DNA of 18,301 nt, from NCBI GenBank assembly GCA_015657435.1, contig JADLKH010000001.1, positions 261,262 through 279,562 of the forward strand, in the 5' to 3' direction. The stretch is from Synergistales bacterium (GTDB taxonomy: Bacteria; Synergistota; Synergistia; Synergistales; 79-D21). Positions 1 through 5,289 of the stretch are shown here, one piece after another. Position 1 is the stretch's first letter; each line of letters starts with the position of its first letter. Made by a program: the position numbers and the translations under genes. Below the pieces are notes generated by a model. That model was given only the letters and a program-made list of their open reading frames with translations. It made no database searches and was not told the DNA's origin.

Positions 1-351
1 TTCAGCCTTCGTTTTGAATCCGATAAGGGTGTAAAGGTTGGCCAATTGCCTCGATGTCCCCGCGCGGTAGGCCGGAGATTTGCGGATCACCCTGATCTCC
101 TCCAGTTTCTGGAGGGATCTCTGGACCTGCCGCTCGGAACAACCAGCACTTTTTGCGATGGTTCCTATGGAGGGAAAACACTCCCCTTCCCTGGAAGCGA
201 AAGAGCAGAGGACGACATAGACCATTCGCTCGTATATAGACAGCTCCGTTTTCAGAAGGGCCGTTTCGACTCGGAAGTCCTGGAAACGCCGTTTGTCTTC
301 GATTTGAATATGAGCCAGCTGGTTTGGGTTTGAAGAAACGTTTTCCGTCAT
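1..351 (-). CDS. Helix-turn-helix replication-type protein, 3' end beyond window
   Basis: The reading frame is open from an ATG at 351 to base 1, giving 117 residues, and runs off the left edge. Residues about 30-105 look like an HTH_36-type winged helix-turn-helix of phage/plasmid replication initiators and replisome organisers: a segment LLKTELSIYERMVYVVLCSF, a recognition-helix segment CSERQVQRSLQKLEEIRVI, then RKSPAYRAGTSRQLANLYTL. The ATG overlaps the TGA of the preceding 73-aa gene (ATGA), so translation is probably coupled. Together with the Rha-type gene upstream it forms a leftward early operon. The helix-turn-helix assignment is by family resemblance. Whether this is an initiator, a DnaD-like loader or a regulator cannot be told without the C-terminal half. 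Confidence 0.75.
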   Translation of the reverse strand, partial: MTENVSSNPNQLAHIQIEDKRRFQDFRVETALLKTELSIYERMVYVVLCSFASREGECFPSIGTIAKSAGCSERQVQRSLQKLEEIRVIRKSPAYRAGTSRQLANLYTLIGFKTKAE

Positions 352-569
352 AATGCCTCGAGACCAACGGCCTGGTATTCCCCCACGGCCGCTTGGATAA
401 AACAGGAAAGGTCGGCGCTTTCTTCCTCTTCCTTCTCGTCCGCCCATGCCGCAAGATTGCTCAAATGCCTTACGGTCCAGAATTTCCTGGAATCCACGGG
501 GCACCTGTCCCCGTCGCATAAGGATCGAATCAGGCCCCTGACATCCGCTGCGTTCATCAGGAGGTTCAT
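348..569 (-). CDS. Small acidic protein of unknown function (73 aa)
   Basis: A 73-residue protein with no recognised domain. It starts at an ATG (569-567) that overlaps the TGA of the Rha/KilAC gene, with a GGAGG about 9 nt upstream, and its own TGA overlaps the next ATG. Both junctions are ATGA, so the three genes form a tightly coupled operon. The middle carries an acidic run (residues 44-50, DEKEEEE) and two Cys in the N-terminal half (SLCDGDRC). A second in-frame ATG four codons in lacks a good ribosome-binding site. The double coupling and strong start argue that it is a real gene. Function is unknown; a small phage early protein is the most that can be said. Confidence 0.7.
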   Translation of the reverse strand: MNLLMNAADVRGLIRSLCDGDRCPVDSRKFWTVRHLSNLAAWADEKEEEESADLSCFIQAAVGEYQAVGLEAL

Positions 570-1564
570 GCCACGGCCCTCCTTCCGGCCATGAGCATCG
601 CCACATAGTCCCTGCCCTTGGGAGTTACCAGAGTTTTCATGCAGGTGCGGGGTTCCCCTTCGATGACCTTGTTGACGCGAATCACCCTGAAGCGCTTGGC
701 ATCGATGTGCTCCTGGTGGGGAACCCAATACCCGTCCAGGCGGTAAAGGACTCCCATCCCGCCAAGGGCTTCGAAGATCTTCCTGGGCCCCGTGCCGAAA
801 CGGGCCAGTTCCTTCCCAAGAGCCTGCAGGGACATTTCCGACCCTTCCGGAGCCGTAACCTCCCAAGCCAAAGCCTTGGGTGCCAAGCTGCGGTTTTCCA
901 TTTCGAGGAAGGCCCGTTGCTCCTCCAGTTCGGCCGCAAGGCGCAGGGCCTCGGGAAGGGTCTTCGGGATCCGGAAGGCGGGGCCTTGGTTCAGTTCCCT
1001 TTCCATCCGGTTGAATTCGGCAATGTAGGCGATCTTGAATTGCATTGCCCTGTCGCCGTTGTAACCCATCGCTAGGAGTGTGAATCCGTCCCTGGCCATG
1101 AGGACCTCGGGCATTTCCCGCCCCTGTTCGTTTAGGTAGGAGGACTGTCCAAAATTGGACAGTCGAAATTCTTCCGGACAGGAAAGCTCCCTAATATCTC
1201 GGAGCACCTTAGGGTGCTCCTTTTCAAATACTCTCGCGACATCGCGACTGGACACGACTATCCGGTCGCCCCTCACCACGATCCCCAACGCCCTCGCCAT
1301 CTCCTCTCCCATTCCTCTTCCTCCCTTCCTGTTCCGTTCGCTCCAGATCTCCAGAAGCGTCTTCCCAAAACGTTGCGTCATATCGATATCGCCGGGAAAT
1401 TCACTAACACCACCCATTTCCCACTCGCATATGACCCTTTCCGCGTATTCGCGTCTGACTTCCCGGGTGAAGAAGTTCCAGGGACACCCTGGACCGTAAC
1501 GCTTCCCCCTCCAGTCGCAGATGCTGCGCAGGTAACGGATAACCGATGCAAGCTCCTGACTCAA
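566..1564 (-). CDS. Rha family / KilAC-domain phage antirepressor
   Basis: Residues about 93-186 match the phage Rha regulatory domain (VVSSRDVARVFEKEHPKVLR, then NFGQSSYLNEQGREMPEV, then TRDG-like ARDGFTLLAMGYNG and AMQFKIAYIAEFNRMERE). Residues about 225-325 resemble a KilAC antirepressor domain (QALGKELARFGTGPRKIFEA, GVLYRLDGYWVPHQEH, TLVTPKGRDYVAML). Such proteins are phage early regulators that act on repressors or host DNA-binding proteins. The longest frame starts at a TTG (1564) behind a GGTGATC stretch. A second in-frame start, ATG at 1312 (M85), has a strong GGGAGG site about 7 nt upstream and begins just before the Rha domain. Residues 1-84 match nothing I recognise. Either there is a long N-terminal domain with an internal start, or M85 is the true start. 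A good sigma70-type promoter lies at 1604-1632. Confidence 0.85.
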   Translation of the reverse strand: MSQELASVIRYLRSICDWRGKRYGPGCPWNFFTREVRREYAERVICEWEMGGVSEFPGDIDMTQRFGKTLLEIWSERNRKGGRGMGEEMARALGIVVRGDRIVVSSRDVARVFEKEHPKVLRDIRELSCPEEFRLSNFGQSSYLNEQGREMPEVLMARDGFTLLAMGYNGDRAMQFKIAYIAEFNRMERELNQGPAFRIPKTLPEALRLAAELEEQRAFLEMENRSLAPKALAWEVTAPEGSEMSLQALGKELARFGTGPRKIFEALGGMGVLYRLDGYWVPHQEHIDAKRFRVIRVNKVIEGEPRTCMKTLVTPKGRDYVAMLMAGRRAVA

Positions 1565-1585
1565 AGGATCACCCCCCCAAAAAAC

Positions 1586-1670
1586 GTAATTGCTACAACC
1601 ACGCTTATACCCTCAAAACGTAGTTGAGTCAATTACCTTTTTGTGCTTATCCCGACATAGCATGTAATTG
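1586..1670. promoter_or_regulatory. GTAATTG operator cluster between rha and the RHH gene
   Basis: The divergent intergenic region carries four copies of GTAATTG or a one-mismatch form: 1586-1592 (+), 1620-1626 (GTAGTTG, +), 1630-1636 (CAATTAC, reverse) and 1664-1670 (+). The middle two form a 17-bp imperfect palindrome (GTAGTTG-AGT-CAATTAC) over the -35 box of the leftward promoter. The outer copies each sit 34 bp from a central half-site. The last copy abuts the ribosome-binding site of the RHH gene. Probable binder: the adjacent RHH protein or a phage repressor. Confidence 0.5.
1604..1632 (-). promoter_or_regulatory. Sigma70-type promoter for the rha operon
   Basis: On the minus strand a -35 box TTGACT (1632-1627) and a -10 box TATAAG (1609-1604) are separated by exactly 17 nt. 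Transcription would start near 1597, about 33 nt ahead of the TTG at 1564. The -35 box lies inside the operator-like inverted repeat at 1620-1636, so binding there should repress this promoter. Confidence 0.7.
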
Positions 1671-1682
1671 GAGGTGATCGCT

Positions 1683-1847
1683 TTGCCACGTATAGTTAGA
1701 CAAATCCGGATCGAACCTGACGTCGAAGAAAAGGTTCAACAGATTGCCGACAGAGAGGGCCGATCCTTCAGCAATGCCGCAAACTGGCTCCTCAAGAAAG
1801 CTGCTGAGGAATACCTTTCTCGGCAGAATCTCGATACTGGACAATGA
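1683..1847 (+). CDS. Arc/CopG-like ribbon-helix-helix protein (54 aa)
   Basis: A 54-residue protein with a full ribbon-helix-helix fold: beta strand RIVRQIRIEP (residues 3-12), helix A DVEEKVQQIADREG, the turn RSFSNAAN, and helix B WLLKKAAEEYLSRQ. This is the usual size and layout of phage Arc/Mnt-like dimeric repressors. The start is a TTG preceded by GGAGGTGATC with ideal spacing, an extended match to the 16S rRNA 3' end, which decides the start. It diverges from the rha operon across an operator cluster it may bind. Its last 18 codons overlap, tail to tail, the 3' end of a second RHH gene on the opposite strand. No toxin gene is adjacent, so I see no reason to call it an antitoxin. Confidence 0.8.
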   Translation: MPRIVRQIRIEPDVEEKVQQIADREGRSFSNAANWLLKKAAEEYLSRQNLDTGQ

Positions 1848-1956
1848 CCTGCCTGATGTAGTTGGAACGGCTTCGGTCGCATGCCAATGCCTTTTCGTCG
1901 ATCCATGTCACCAAATCCGGATCCAGCCGGATATTGACGACGAGAAATCCCTTCAT
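1792..1956 (-). CDS. CopG-like ribbon-helix-helix protein (54 aa), overlapping convergent gene
   Basis: A second 54-residue RHH protein, on the opposite strand: beta strand FLVVNIRLDP (4-13), helix A DLVTWIDEKALACD, turn RSRSN, helix B YIRQVIVQYRDSAEK. The start is ATG 1956 behind GAGGTGGGGG. The 3' 56 bp are shared antisense with the RHH gene at 1683-1847. In both genes the shared stretch codes for the end of helix B and the tail. The palindromes just upstream (1971-1996) are natural autoregulatory operators. It follows the AlpA/transglycosylase operon on the same strand and could be read from it or from its own promoter. The RHH assignment rests on the strand-helix-helix pattern and the conserved RSxSNYIR turn. 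Confidence 0.78.
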   Translation of the reverse strand: MKGFLVVNIRLDPDLVTWIDEKALACDRSRSNYIRQVIVQYRDSAEKGIPQQLS

Positions 1957-1970
1957 TTCCCCCACCTCTA

Positions 1971-1996
1971 ATCGATATTAGTATCGATACATGTAT
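1971..1996. promoter_or_regulatory. Palindromic operator candidates upstream of the minus-strand RHH gene
   Basis: Two abutting dyads lie 15-40 bp upstream of the RHH start at 1956: ATCGATA-TTAG-TATCGAT (1971-1988) and the perfect 10-bp palindrome ATACATGTAT (1987-1996). Their place right ahead of a small repressor-type gene suggests autoregulation. No convincing -35/-10 pair was found with them. Confidence 0.5.
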
Positions 1997-2115
1997 TCGT
2001 TGGTCATTAGCGTTTGCAATGCTTTGCCGCTATTTGTCAGCGGGGTCCGGCAAGAAACGGACATCCAGCGGACAAGTTTTGAAGAAGAGGGGAACGGCTC
2101 TCGATCGGTCCTCAT
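1978..2115 (-). CDS. Possible small protein (45 aa)
   Basis: A 45-codon frame starts at ATG 2115, with a G-rich stretch (GGGGGG) about 7 nt upstream, and ends inside the palindromes at 1971-1996. It sits between the Cys-containing 55-aa gene and the RHH gene and has the same orientation. The sequence (MRTDREPFPSSSKLVRWMSV...) has no recognised domain. Only position and ribosome-binding site support it; it may be non-coding. Confidence 0.3.
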   Translation of the reverse strand: MRTDREPFPSSSKLVRWMSVSCRTPLTNSGKALQTLMTNEYMYRY

Positions 2116-2129
2116 TGGTCGTCCCCCCG

Positions 2130-2297
2130 TCACTCTGTGAACAGGTCGCAAACTTCCCCTGGCCAGGTCAGAACTTCGAGGGTGGTACAGGGCTTCTTGC
2201 CGCCGGATGCCCAGGAATCCCAAAAGGCGCATCGCCTGCAGCACGGAGCATCCGCCACCTGGCTCGCGCTACGGATCTTCACCGCGGTTTCCTCCAT
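2130..2297 (-). CDS. Small Cys-rich protein (55 aa)
   Basis: A 55-residue protein starting at ATG 2297 with AGGAGG 7 nt upstream, beginning 2 nt after the stop of the preceding gene. Five cysteines are visible, three clustered at residues 19-23 (CCRRC), then C37 and C50, plus several Trp residues (FWDSW). This could be a zinc- or metal-binding mini-protein. No family recognised. The tight spacing in the AlpA/transglycosylase operon and the strong ribosome site support it as a real gene. Confidence 0.6.
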   Translation of the reverse strand: MEETAVKIRSASQVADAPCCRRCAFWDSWASGGKKPCTTLEVLTWPGEVCDLFTE

Positions 2298-2299
2298 GA

Positions 2300-2467
2300 C
2301 TAATCCTCCTCATGGTCCTTCTCGTCTTCTTCTGCCGCGGCCTGAAACAGTACCAGTCCCTCGTCGCATAGCCCGAAGACGATGGGGGCCTCTCTACACT
2401 GGTCGCAGCGCATCATGTGTTCCAGTAGGGACCGTTCGGCTACGGAAACGGACTCGAATTCACCCAT
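2300..2467 (-). CDS. Small CxxC-containing acidic protein (55 aa)
   Basis: A 55-residue protein starting at ATG 2467, 5 nt after the transglycosylase stop, with GAGGG just upstream. It has a CDQC pair (residues 21-24) and a further Cys at 34 in a short central core (EAPIVFGLCDEGLVLFQ), then a strongly acidic tail (AAAEEDEKDHEED). The CxxC suggests a metal site or redox motif. Function is unknown. Operon position downstream of the transglycosylase is the only context. Confidence 0.6.
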   Translation of the reverse strand: MGEFESVSVAERSLLEHMMRCDQCREAPIVFGLCDEGLVLFQAAAEEDEKDHEED

Positions 2468-2472
2468 GACCC

Positions 2473-3054
2473 TCACAGCCCTTCCGCGGCGTTTTTGACC
2501 TTCGCCGGATACCACCTGGCCCCGCCCGAATAGGCCCGGAGCGCCCTGGACATGTCGCCGTAACGGTTCAGGTAGTGCCTCAGGATCCAGGCTCCGGCGA
2601 GAATCGATCGCCTCGGTTCGAAAAGGTCTGCCCTGGAATAGATCTCGGGATGCTTTTCCGTAAGTGTTGAAGCCCAGACTGCCCAATGCACCTGGGTGAG
2701 CCCGTAACAGCCTTTGTTTGCGGCAACAGGATTCGCTCGCGATTCGGTGTAGATAAGGCCGGCAAGGATGTCCTCGGGTAGGTCGTAACGGTTTGCGGCT
2801 TCTTGGACCGCATAAGCCAGATAAAGTGCCGTCTCCTTGTCCAGTTCGGGATTCGCCCTTGAAAAGAACCGGGCCAGGCGATCCGACATTCGGGATTCCT
2901 GCGCATCGATGGAAGCGGCCATTGCCGCTGCAGAGGCCAGAGCCTCCACCTTTTGAAGTCGCCACTCCTGGATGGCGAGTGTCGAACCCCCTACTAGGAA
3001 ACCGGTGCAGAGGACCGCGAATCCGACCTTTCGGAGTGCGGCCTCGGTCTTCAT
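2473..3054 (-). CDS. Membrane-anchored SLT-family lytic transglycosylase
   Basis: A 193-residue protein. Residues about 8-28 form a hydrophobic N-terminal signal or anchor (VGFAVLCTGFLVGGSTLAI) behind two Lys/Arg, so the catalytic part lies outside the membrane. Residues about 72-180 match the soluble lytic transglycosylase (SLT) fold: the IYTESRANP motif with catalytic Glu104, GCYGLTQVHW (117-124 region) and an AYSGG near the end. These enzymes cleave the MurNAc-GlcNAc bond of peptidoglycan. The start, ATG 3054, is preceded by GGGAGG and overlaps the TGA of the AlpA-like gene, so the two are coupled. In a mobile element such an enzyme could aid DNA entry, lysis or conjugation (VirB1-like). 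Its place in a regulatory operon, not a lysis cassette, is odd. Confidence 0.85.
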   Translation of the reverse strand: MKTEAALRKVGFAVLCTGFLVGGSTLAIQEWRLQKVEALASAAAMAASIDAQESRMSDRLARFFSRANPELDKETALYLAYAVQEAANRYDLPEDILAGLIYTESRANPVAANKGCYGLTQVHWAVWASTLTEKHPEIYSRADLFEPRRSILAGAWILRHYLNRYGDMSRALRAYSGGARWYPAKVKNAAEGL

Positions 3055-3338
3055 GGTTTCCTCCCGAACGGATCCCGAGGCGGGCGTCCTCGCTTTCTTT
3101 TTGTTTCCTGTTGCTCGGGCTCCTCCGCAAGCTTTTCGATGAAATCCCGGACATCCGCCAGCTTCCAGACCGTCACGTTTGCTCCCAGCTTGATTCCCTT
3201 CTTGACCTTTCCTTCCCGGACCCATCTCCACCAGGTTGCCTCACTGATGGGGATCATCTGGACGATCTGCGACACCCTAACCAGACTGAACTCCGGAAGT
3301 GACGGGATTTGCGGTTGCTGGATTGCCTGCTGTTCCAT
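3051..3338 (-). CDS. AlpA-like helix-turn-helix regulator
   Basis: A 95-residue protein with a central MerR/excisionase-type winged helix (about 18-70): SLVRVSQIVQMIPISEATWW, RWVREGKVKKGIKLGANVTV, then a wing and helix WKLADVRDFIEKL. This is the layout of AlpA, a prophage activator of integrase/excision genes, and of small excisionases. The C-terminal tail is basic (ETKRKRGRPPRDPFGRKP) and contains an AT-hook-like GRP core (RKRGRPPR), which could add minor-groove contact. The start is ATG 3338 with GGGGGGTGA ahead. It opens the leftward operon with the transglycosylase. It may control excision of this element (inference). Confidence 0.8.
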   Translation of the reverse strand: MEQQAIQQPQIPSLPEFSLVRVSQIVQMIPISEATWWRWVREGKVKKGIKLGANVTVWKLADVRDFIEKLAEEPEQQETKRKRGRPPRDPFGRKP

Positions 3339-3393
3339 TTCTTCACCCCCCTTTTCGATTCATGAAATTATCGCGGTCAAGTGCTACCCTTAA

Positions 3394-3633
3394 TTTGCCG
3401 CCGGACTAAAGAAAGGAGACGATCACTGATTAGAAAAATTCCTCGGCCTTCTAGCGTGAGCTCCTCCAATAGGGAGGCTTATGCCGTTTACCAGGATCTG
3501 GATTCTCTAGTCCTTTTTCTAAACAAGAATTTGATTTCTAAGATCGAAGAATTGGAAAACCGCATCTCAGACTTGGAAATCAACATGGAGAATTTGCATA
3601 GCTCCAGATAGGAAGCACTAGTCCGGCGGCAAA
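3394..3633. repeat. Perfect 15-bp inverted repeat flanking a small gene
   Basis: TTTGCCGCCGGACTA at 3394-3408 recurs as its exact reverse complement at 3619-3633, enclosing 210 bp that hold the small plus-strand coding region. The right arm forms the last codons (LPPD-stop) of the minus-strand 75-aa gene. The left arm can encode the same LPPD-stop in the opposite direction. The loop is too long for a simple terminator. Confidence 0.85.
3426..3611 (+). CDS. Small coiled-coil protein, start uncertain
   Basis: The frame ending at 3611 encodes a C-terminal half with clear heptad character (LNKNLISKIEELENRISDLE), typical of a short coiled coil. AAAGGAG lies at 3412-3418 with a CTG at 3426 and an ATT at 3429 in frame. 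The only upstream GTG in frame (3381) has no ribosome site. A rare CTG/ATT start is therefore the best reading, giving about 61 residues. It is a lone plus-strand gene in a block of minus-strand genes and is bracketed by a 15-bp inverted repeat. No family recognised. Confidence 0.45.
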   Translation: MIRKIPRPSSVSSSNREAYAVYQDLDSLVLFLNKNLISKIEELENRISDLEINMENLHSSR

Positions 3634-3845
3634 AGATCTTGGTTCTTTGGAATCAATCTCTGGATTTCAGCCAGTTTCAGGGGAATTCTCGCCTCTAGGA
3701 TTTTGCCCATGTCGCGCCTGAATTCTTCGAAAGCACGATCCAATTCCTTGAGGTTTTCTGCGGTGTCCCCGGCAACTACCTCGACCTGGAAAGCCCCTAA
3801 TGTTTCCCCATCCCCAAGACACCGATAAAACAATCGGATCTTCAT
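3618..3845 (-). CDS. Small protein of unknown function (75 aa)
   Basis: A 75-residue protein starting at ATG 3845 with GGGGGGTGAATAA ahead. The first half looks like beta strands (MKIRLFYRCL, GAFQVEVVAG), the second like amphipathic helices (ELDRAFEEFRRDMGKILE, LKLAEIQRLI). It is the third gene leftward from the Cro-like repressor, so it belongs to the early region. It does not match a family I know. Its last codons lie in the right arm of the 15-bp inverted repeat. Confidence 0.65.
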   Translation of the reverse strand: MKIRLFYRCLGDGETLGAFQVEVVAGDTAENLKELDRAFEEFRRDMGKILEARIPLKLAEIQRLIPKNQDLLPPD

Positions 3846-3849
3846 TTAT

Positions 3850-3996
3850 TCACCCCCCTACCGATTCCAGGAACTTTGCTCCCTGGCCTACCAAGGTCCT
3901 CATTTCCGAAAGAAACGCGATTGTTCCGTCCTCGTCTGCCCGACCGTCCTCTAGATCGCTCGCTATGCCGAGCACTTCACTAGGATCGTCCGACAA
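3850..3996 (-). CDS. Probable small acidic protein, non-ATG start
   Basis: A frame between the XRE gene and the 75-aa gene, ending in a TGA that lies inside the next gene's ribosome site. No ATG is available near the 5' end. A TTG at 3996 gives 48 residues; a CTG at 4014 behind AGGAA gives 54. The product is acidic and probably helical (SDDPSEVLGIASDLEDG, then TIAFLSEMRTLVGQGAKFLE). Support comes from operon position, snug spacing and the protein-like sequence. Start and reality are uncertain. Confidence 0.4.
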   Translation of the reverse strand: MSDDPSEVLGIASDLEDGRADEDGTIAFLSEMRTLVGQGAKFLESVGG

Positions 3997-4019
3997 ACAG
4001 CCTGCCTGTTTCAGACTTC

Positions 4020-4253
4020 CTACAAGTCCCCGCAGTTGCCCTGAGACGCCAGCTGCGGGGACAACGTAGGGTTTCTGAGTAAATCGTCGATAGAGGTTTC
4101 ATATAGGCAGGAAATTCTACGCAGGTTGTCTAAAGTTGGTTCCATGCTTCCGTTTTCCCAACGCCATACCGTGTTAACTGAAACAGAGAGATGTTCTGCA
4201 ACCTCTCGTAAAGTAAGACCTTTCTTTTTTCGTATTCCCTTTAAGCCCTCCAT
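4020..4253 (-). CDS. XRE-family Cro-like repressor (77 aa)
   Basis: A 77-residue protein that is almost entirely one XRE helix-turn-helix: GLKGIRKKKGLTLREVAEHL, then SVSVNTVWRWENGSMEPT and LDNLRRISCLYETSIDDLL. The start is ATG 4253 behind GGGGGG. It is transcribed away from the LexA/CI-like repressor, so its size and position fit a Cro counterpart that opens the leftward early operon. A strong hairpin (GTCCCCGCAG at 4026-4035 with CTGCGGGGAC at 4053-4062) lies inside its 3' end and could limit read-through or mask the start of the next small gene. Its promoter lies at 4335-4363, overlapped by operators. Confidence 0.82.
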   Translation of the reverse strand: MEGLKGIRKKKGLTLREVAEHLSVSVNTVWRWENGSMEPTLDNLRRISCLYETSIDDLLRNPTLSPQLASQGNCGDL

Positions 4254-4285
4254 CCAAGCACCCCCCTTCGACAGAGAGTGTATAG

Positions 4286-4386
4286 ACGTTTTGCGTTGAA
4301 GTAAATGGGCCCAAAGACCCATTTATACGTGTTGCGTATAGCCTTATAGTCGTTAAACGTCAATTGATTTTTTCTACGAGTAGCGT
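4286..4386. promoter_or_regulatory. Four ACG-N5-CGT operators of the phage-type switch
   Basis: Four dyads with half-site ACG and 5-bp spacer lie between the divergent repressors: 4286-4296 (ACGTTTTGCGT), 4327-4337 (ACGTGTTGCGT, extended by TAT/ATA on each side), 4350-4360 (TCGTTAAACGT, one mismatch) and 4376-4386 (ACGAGTAGCGT, extended by CT/AG). Starts are 41, 23 and 26 bp apart. The second covers the -10 and the third the -35 of the leftward promoter. A separate inverted repeat, TAAATGGG/CCCATTTA, lies at 4302-4325. Confidence 0.7.
4335..4363 (-). promoter_or_regulatory. Leftward early promoter (for the Cro-like gene)
   Basis: On the minus strand TTGACG (4363-4358) and TATACG (4340-4335) are separated by 17 nt, about 80 nt ahead of the XRE start. 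Both boxes are overlapped by ACG-N5-CGT operators, as expected for a lytic promoter held off by the CI-like protein. Confidence 0.55.
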
Positions 4387-4418
4387 AGGATGGGGTAGAT
4401 GAAAGGTGGGTGTTACCC

Positions 4419-5099
4419 ATGCTTGCGGGGAGACTTAGAGAAAAGAGGAAACAGGCAGGGCTAACCTTAGAGGAATTTTCGAAAAGAATGGGTGTATCGT
4501 TAAACACTGTTTATCGGTGGGAGTCCGGTAAACATGAACCCGACGATGACACAAAACGTCGAATTTGCACTTTTCTCGGCATCACTCTCGGTTATTTGAT
4601 GGGAGACGACACAGCCGAGAGCACGGAGGGCTCCAAAGCAATACCTGTTCCCAATCAGATTCTTGTGCCCATCCTCCACCCCTCCTATATCGCCTGTGCC
4701 GGAGGTGGCAACAACCTCCACGGTGTAATCATCGAAGCCGCCGAGCATATCCCCCTCCCCCTGGACGAGCTTGGGCCCCAGGGAGAAGAACCCATCTTCG
4801 GGGTTCGCGTGGAAGGCACATCAATGGAAGCTGCGGATATCAAGGACGGGTCGTTGGCAGTGATCAACCCCAACATGGAGATCCGTTACGGAGATCCCTG
4901 CCTGGTGTGCTTTGGTATCGACGAGGCTGCGATCAAGTATGTCTACCCCCTACCAGATGGAGGCCTCCGCATCGAGTCAGCAGATGCGTCATATAAAAAG
5001 CACCACTTCTCCAAGGAAGAAGTCGAAGGAGGGCTTGTTCGCATTGTTGGCCCTGTTGTGAAAACAGTTTGGATGGGGAAACCGAAGAGGGGTATATAG
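4419..5099 (+). CDS. LexA/CI-like self-cleaving phage repressor
   Basis: A 226-residue repressor. Residues 3-62 are an XRE helix-turn-helix (LREKRKQAGLTLEEFSKRMG, then SLNTVYRWESGKHEPD). Residues about 85-220 are an S24 peptidase domain: the likely cleavage bond is Ala94-Gly95 (IACAGG), the nucleophile is Ser135 in GTSMEAADI, and the general base is Lys173 in AAIKYVY. The 38-residue Ser-Lys spacing is close to LexA. The protein should hold the lysogenic state and be inactivated by RecA-stimulated self-cleavage on DNA damage. The ATG at 4419 has GGTGGG 8 nt upstream and starts right at the helix-turn-helix; the GTG at 4410 is less likely. It diverges from the Cro-like gene across four shared operators. 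Confidence 0.9.
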   Translation: MLAGRLREKRKQAGLTLEEFSKRMGVSLNTVYRWESGKHEPDDDTKRRICTFLGITLGYLMGDDTAESTEGSKAIPVPNQILVPILHPSYIACAGGGNNLHGVIIEAAEHIPLPLDELGPQGEEPIFGVRVEGTSMEAADIKDGSLAVINPNMEIRYGDPCLVCFGIDEAAIKYVYPLPDGGLRIESADASYKKHHFSKEEVEGGLVRIVGPVVKTVWMGKPKRGI

Positions 5100-5213
5100 A
5101 TCCGGCTTAGCAAACTAAGTAGAAAGACCAAAAGAGGGCGCAATTTCGAAGAGAATACTTTTAGGAGCACTGAACTTTATTGTTGCCTTTCGAGAAGACG
5201 CCGACATAGGCTG

Positions 5214-5245
5214 CCTCACGTTATCTTGTGAGGGTTGAGATTTTT
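5214..5245 (+). terminator. Possible terminator after the CI-like repressor
   Basis: CCTCAC (5214-5219) pairs with GTGAGG (5228-5233) around an 8-nt loop, followed by a T run at 5241-5245. The stem is short and the T run is offset by 7 nt, so this is a weak call. Confidence 0.35.
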
Positions 5246-5289
5246 CGGATTCGGCATGATGAGCTTTTCTTTTGAAGGGAAGCGATATT

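Noticed and set aside
2..454. Minus-strand 150-codon frame, rich in Arg and Pro
   Set aside because: It competes with the coupled, helix-turn-helix-coding frame from 351 and has no ribosome site or domain.
1683..1956. Toxin-antitoxin locus
   Set aside because: RHH proteins are often antitoxins, but no toxin-like frame is adjacent to either gene; they face each other.
2300..3154. Single 284-codon minus-strand frame
   Set aside because: Its 5' two thirds are out of frame over the transglycosylase. Only the last 55 codons, with their own start, are likely coding.
3362..3409. 15-codon frame ending in LPPD-stop in the left arm of the inverted repeat
   Set aside because: Too short and without a ribosome site. 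More likely a by-product of the duplicated arm, so noted only as part of that finding.
4026..4062. Hairpin at the XRE gene 3' end as a terminator
   Set aside because: The stem is strong but inside coding sequence and lacks a T run on either strand.
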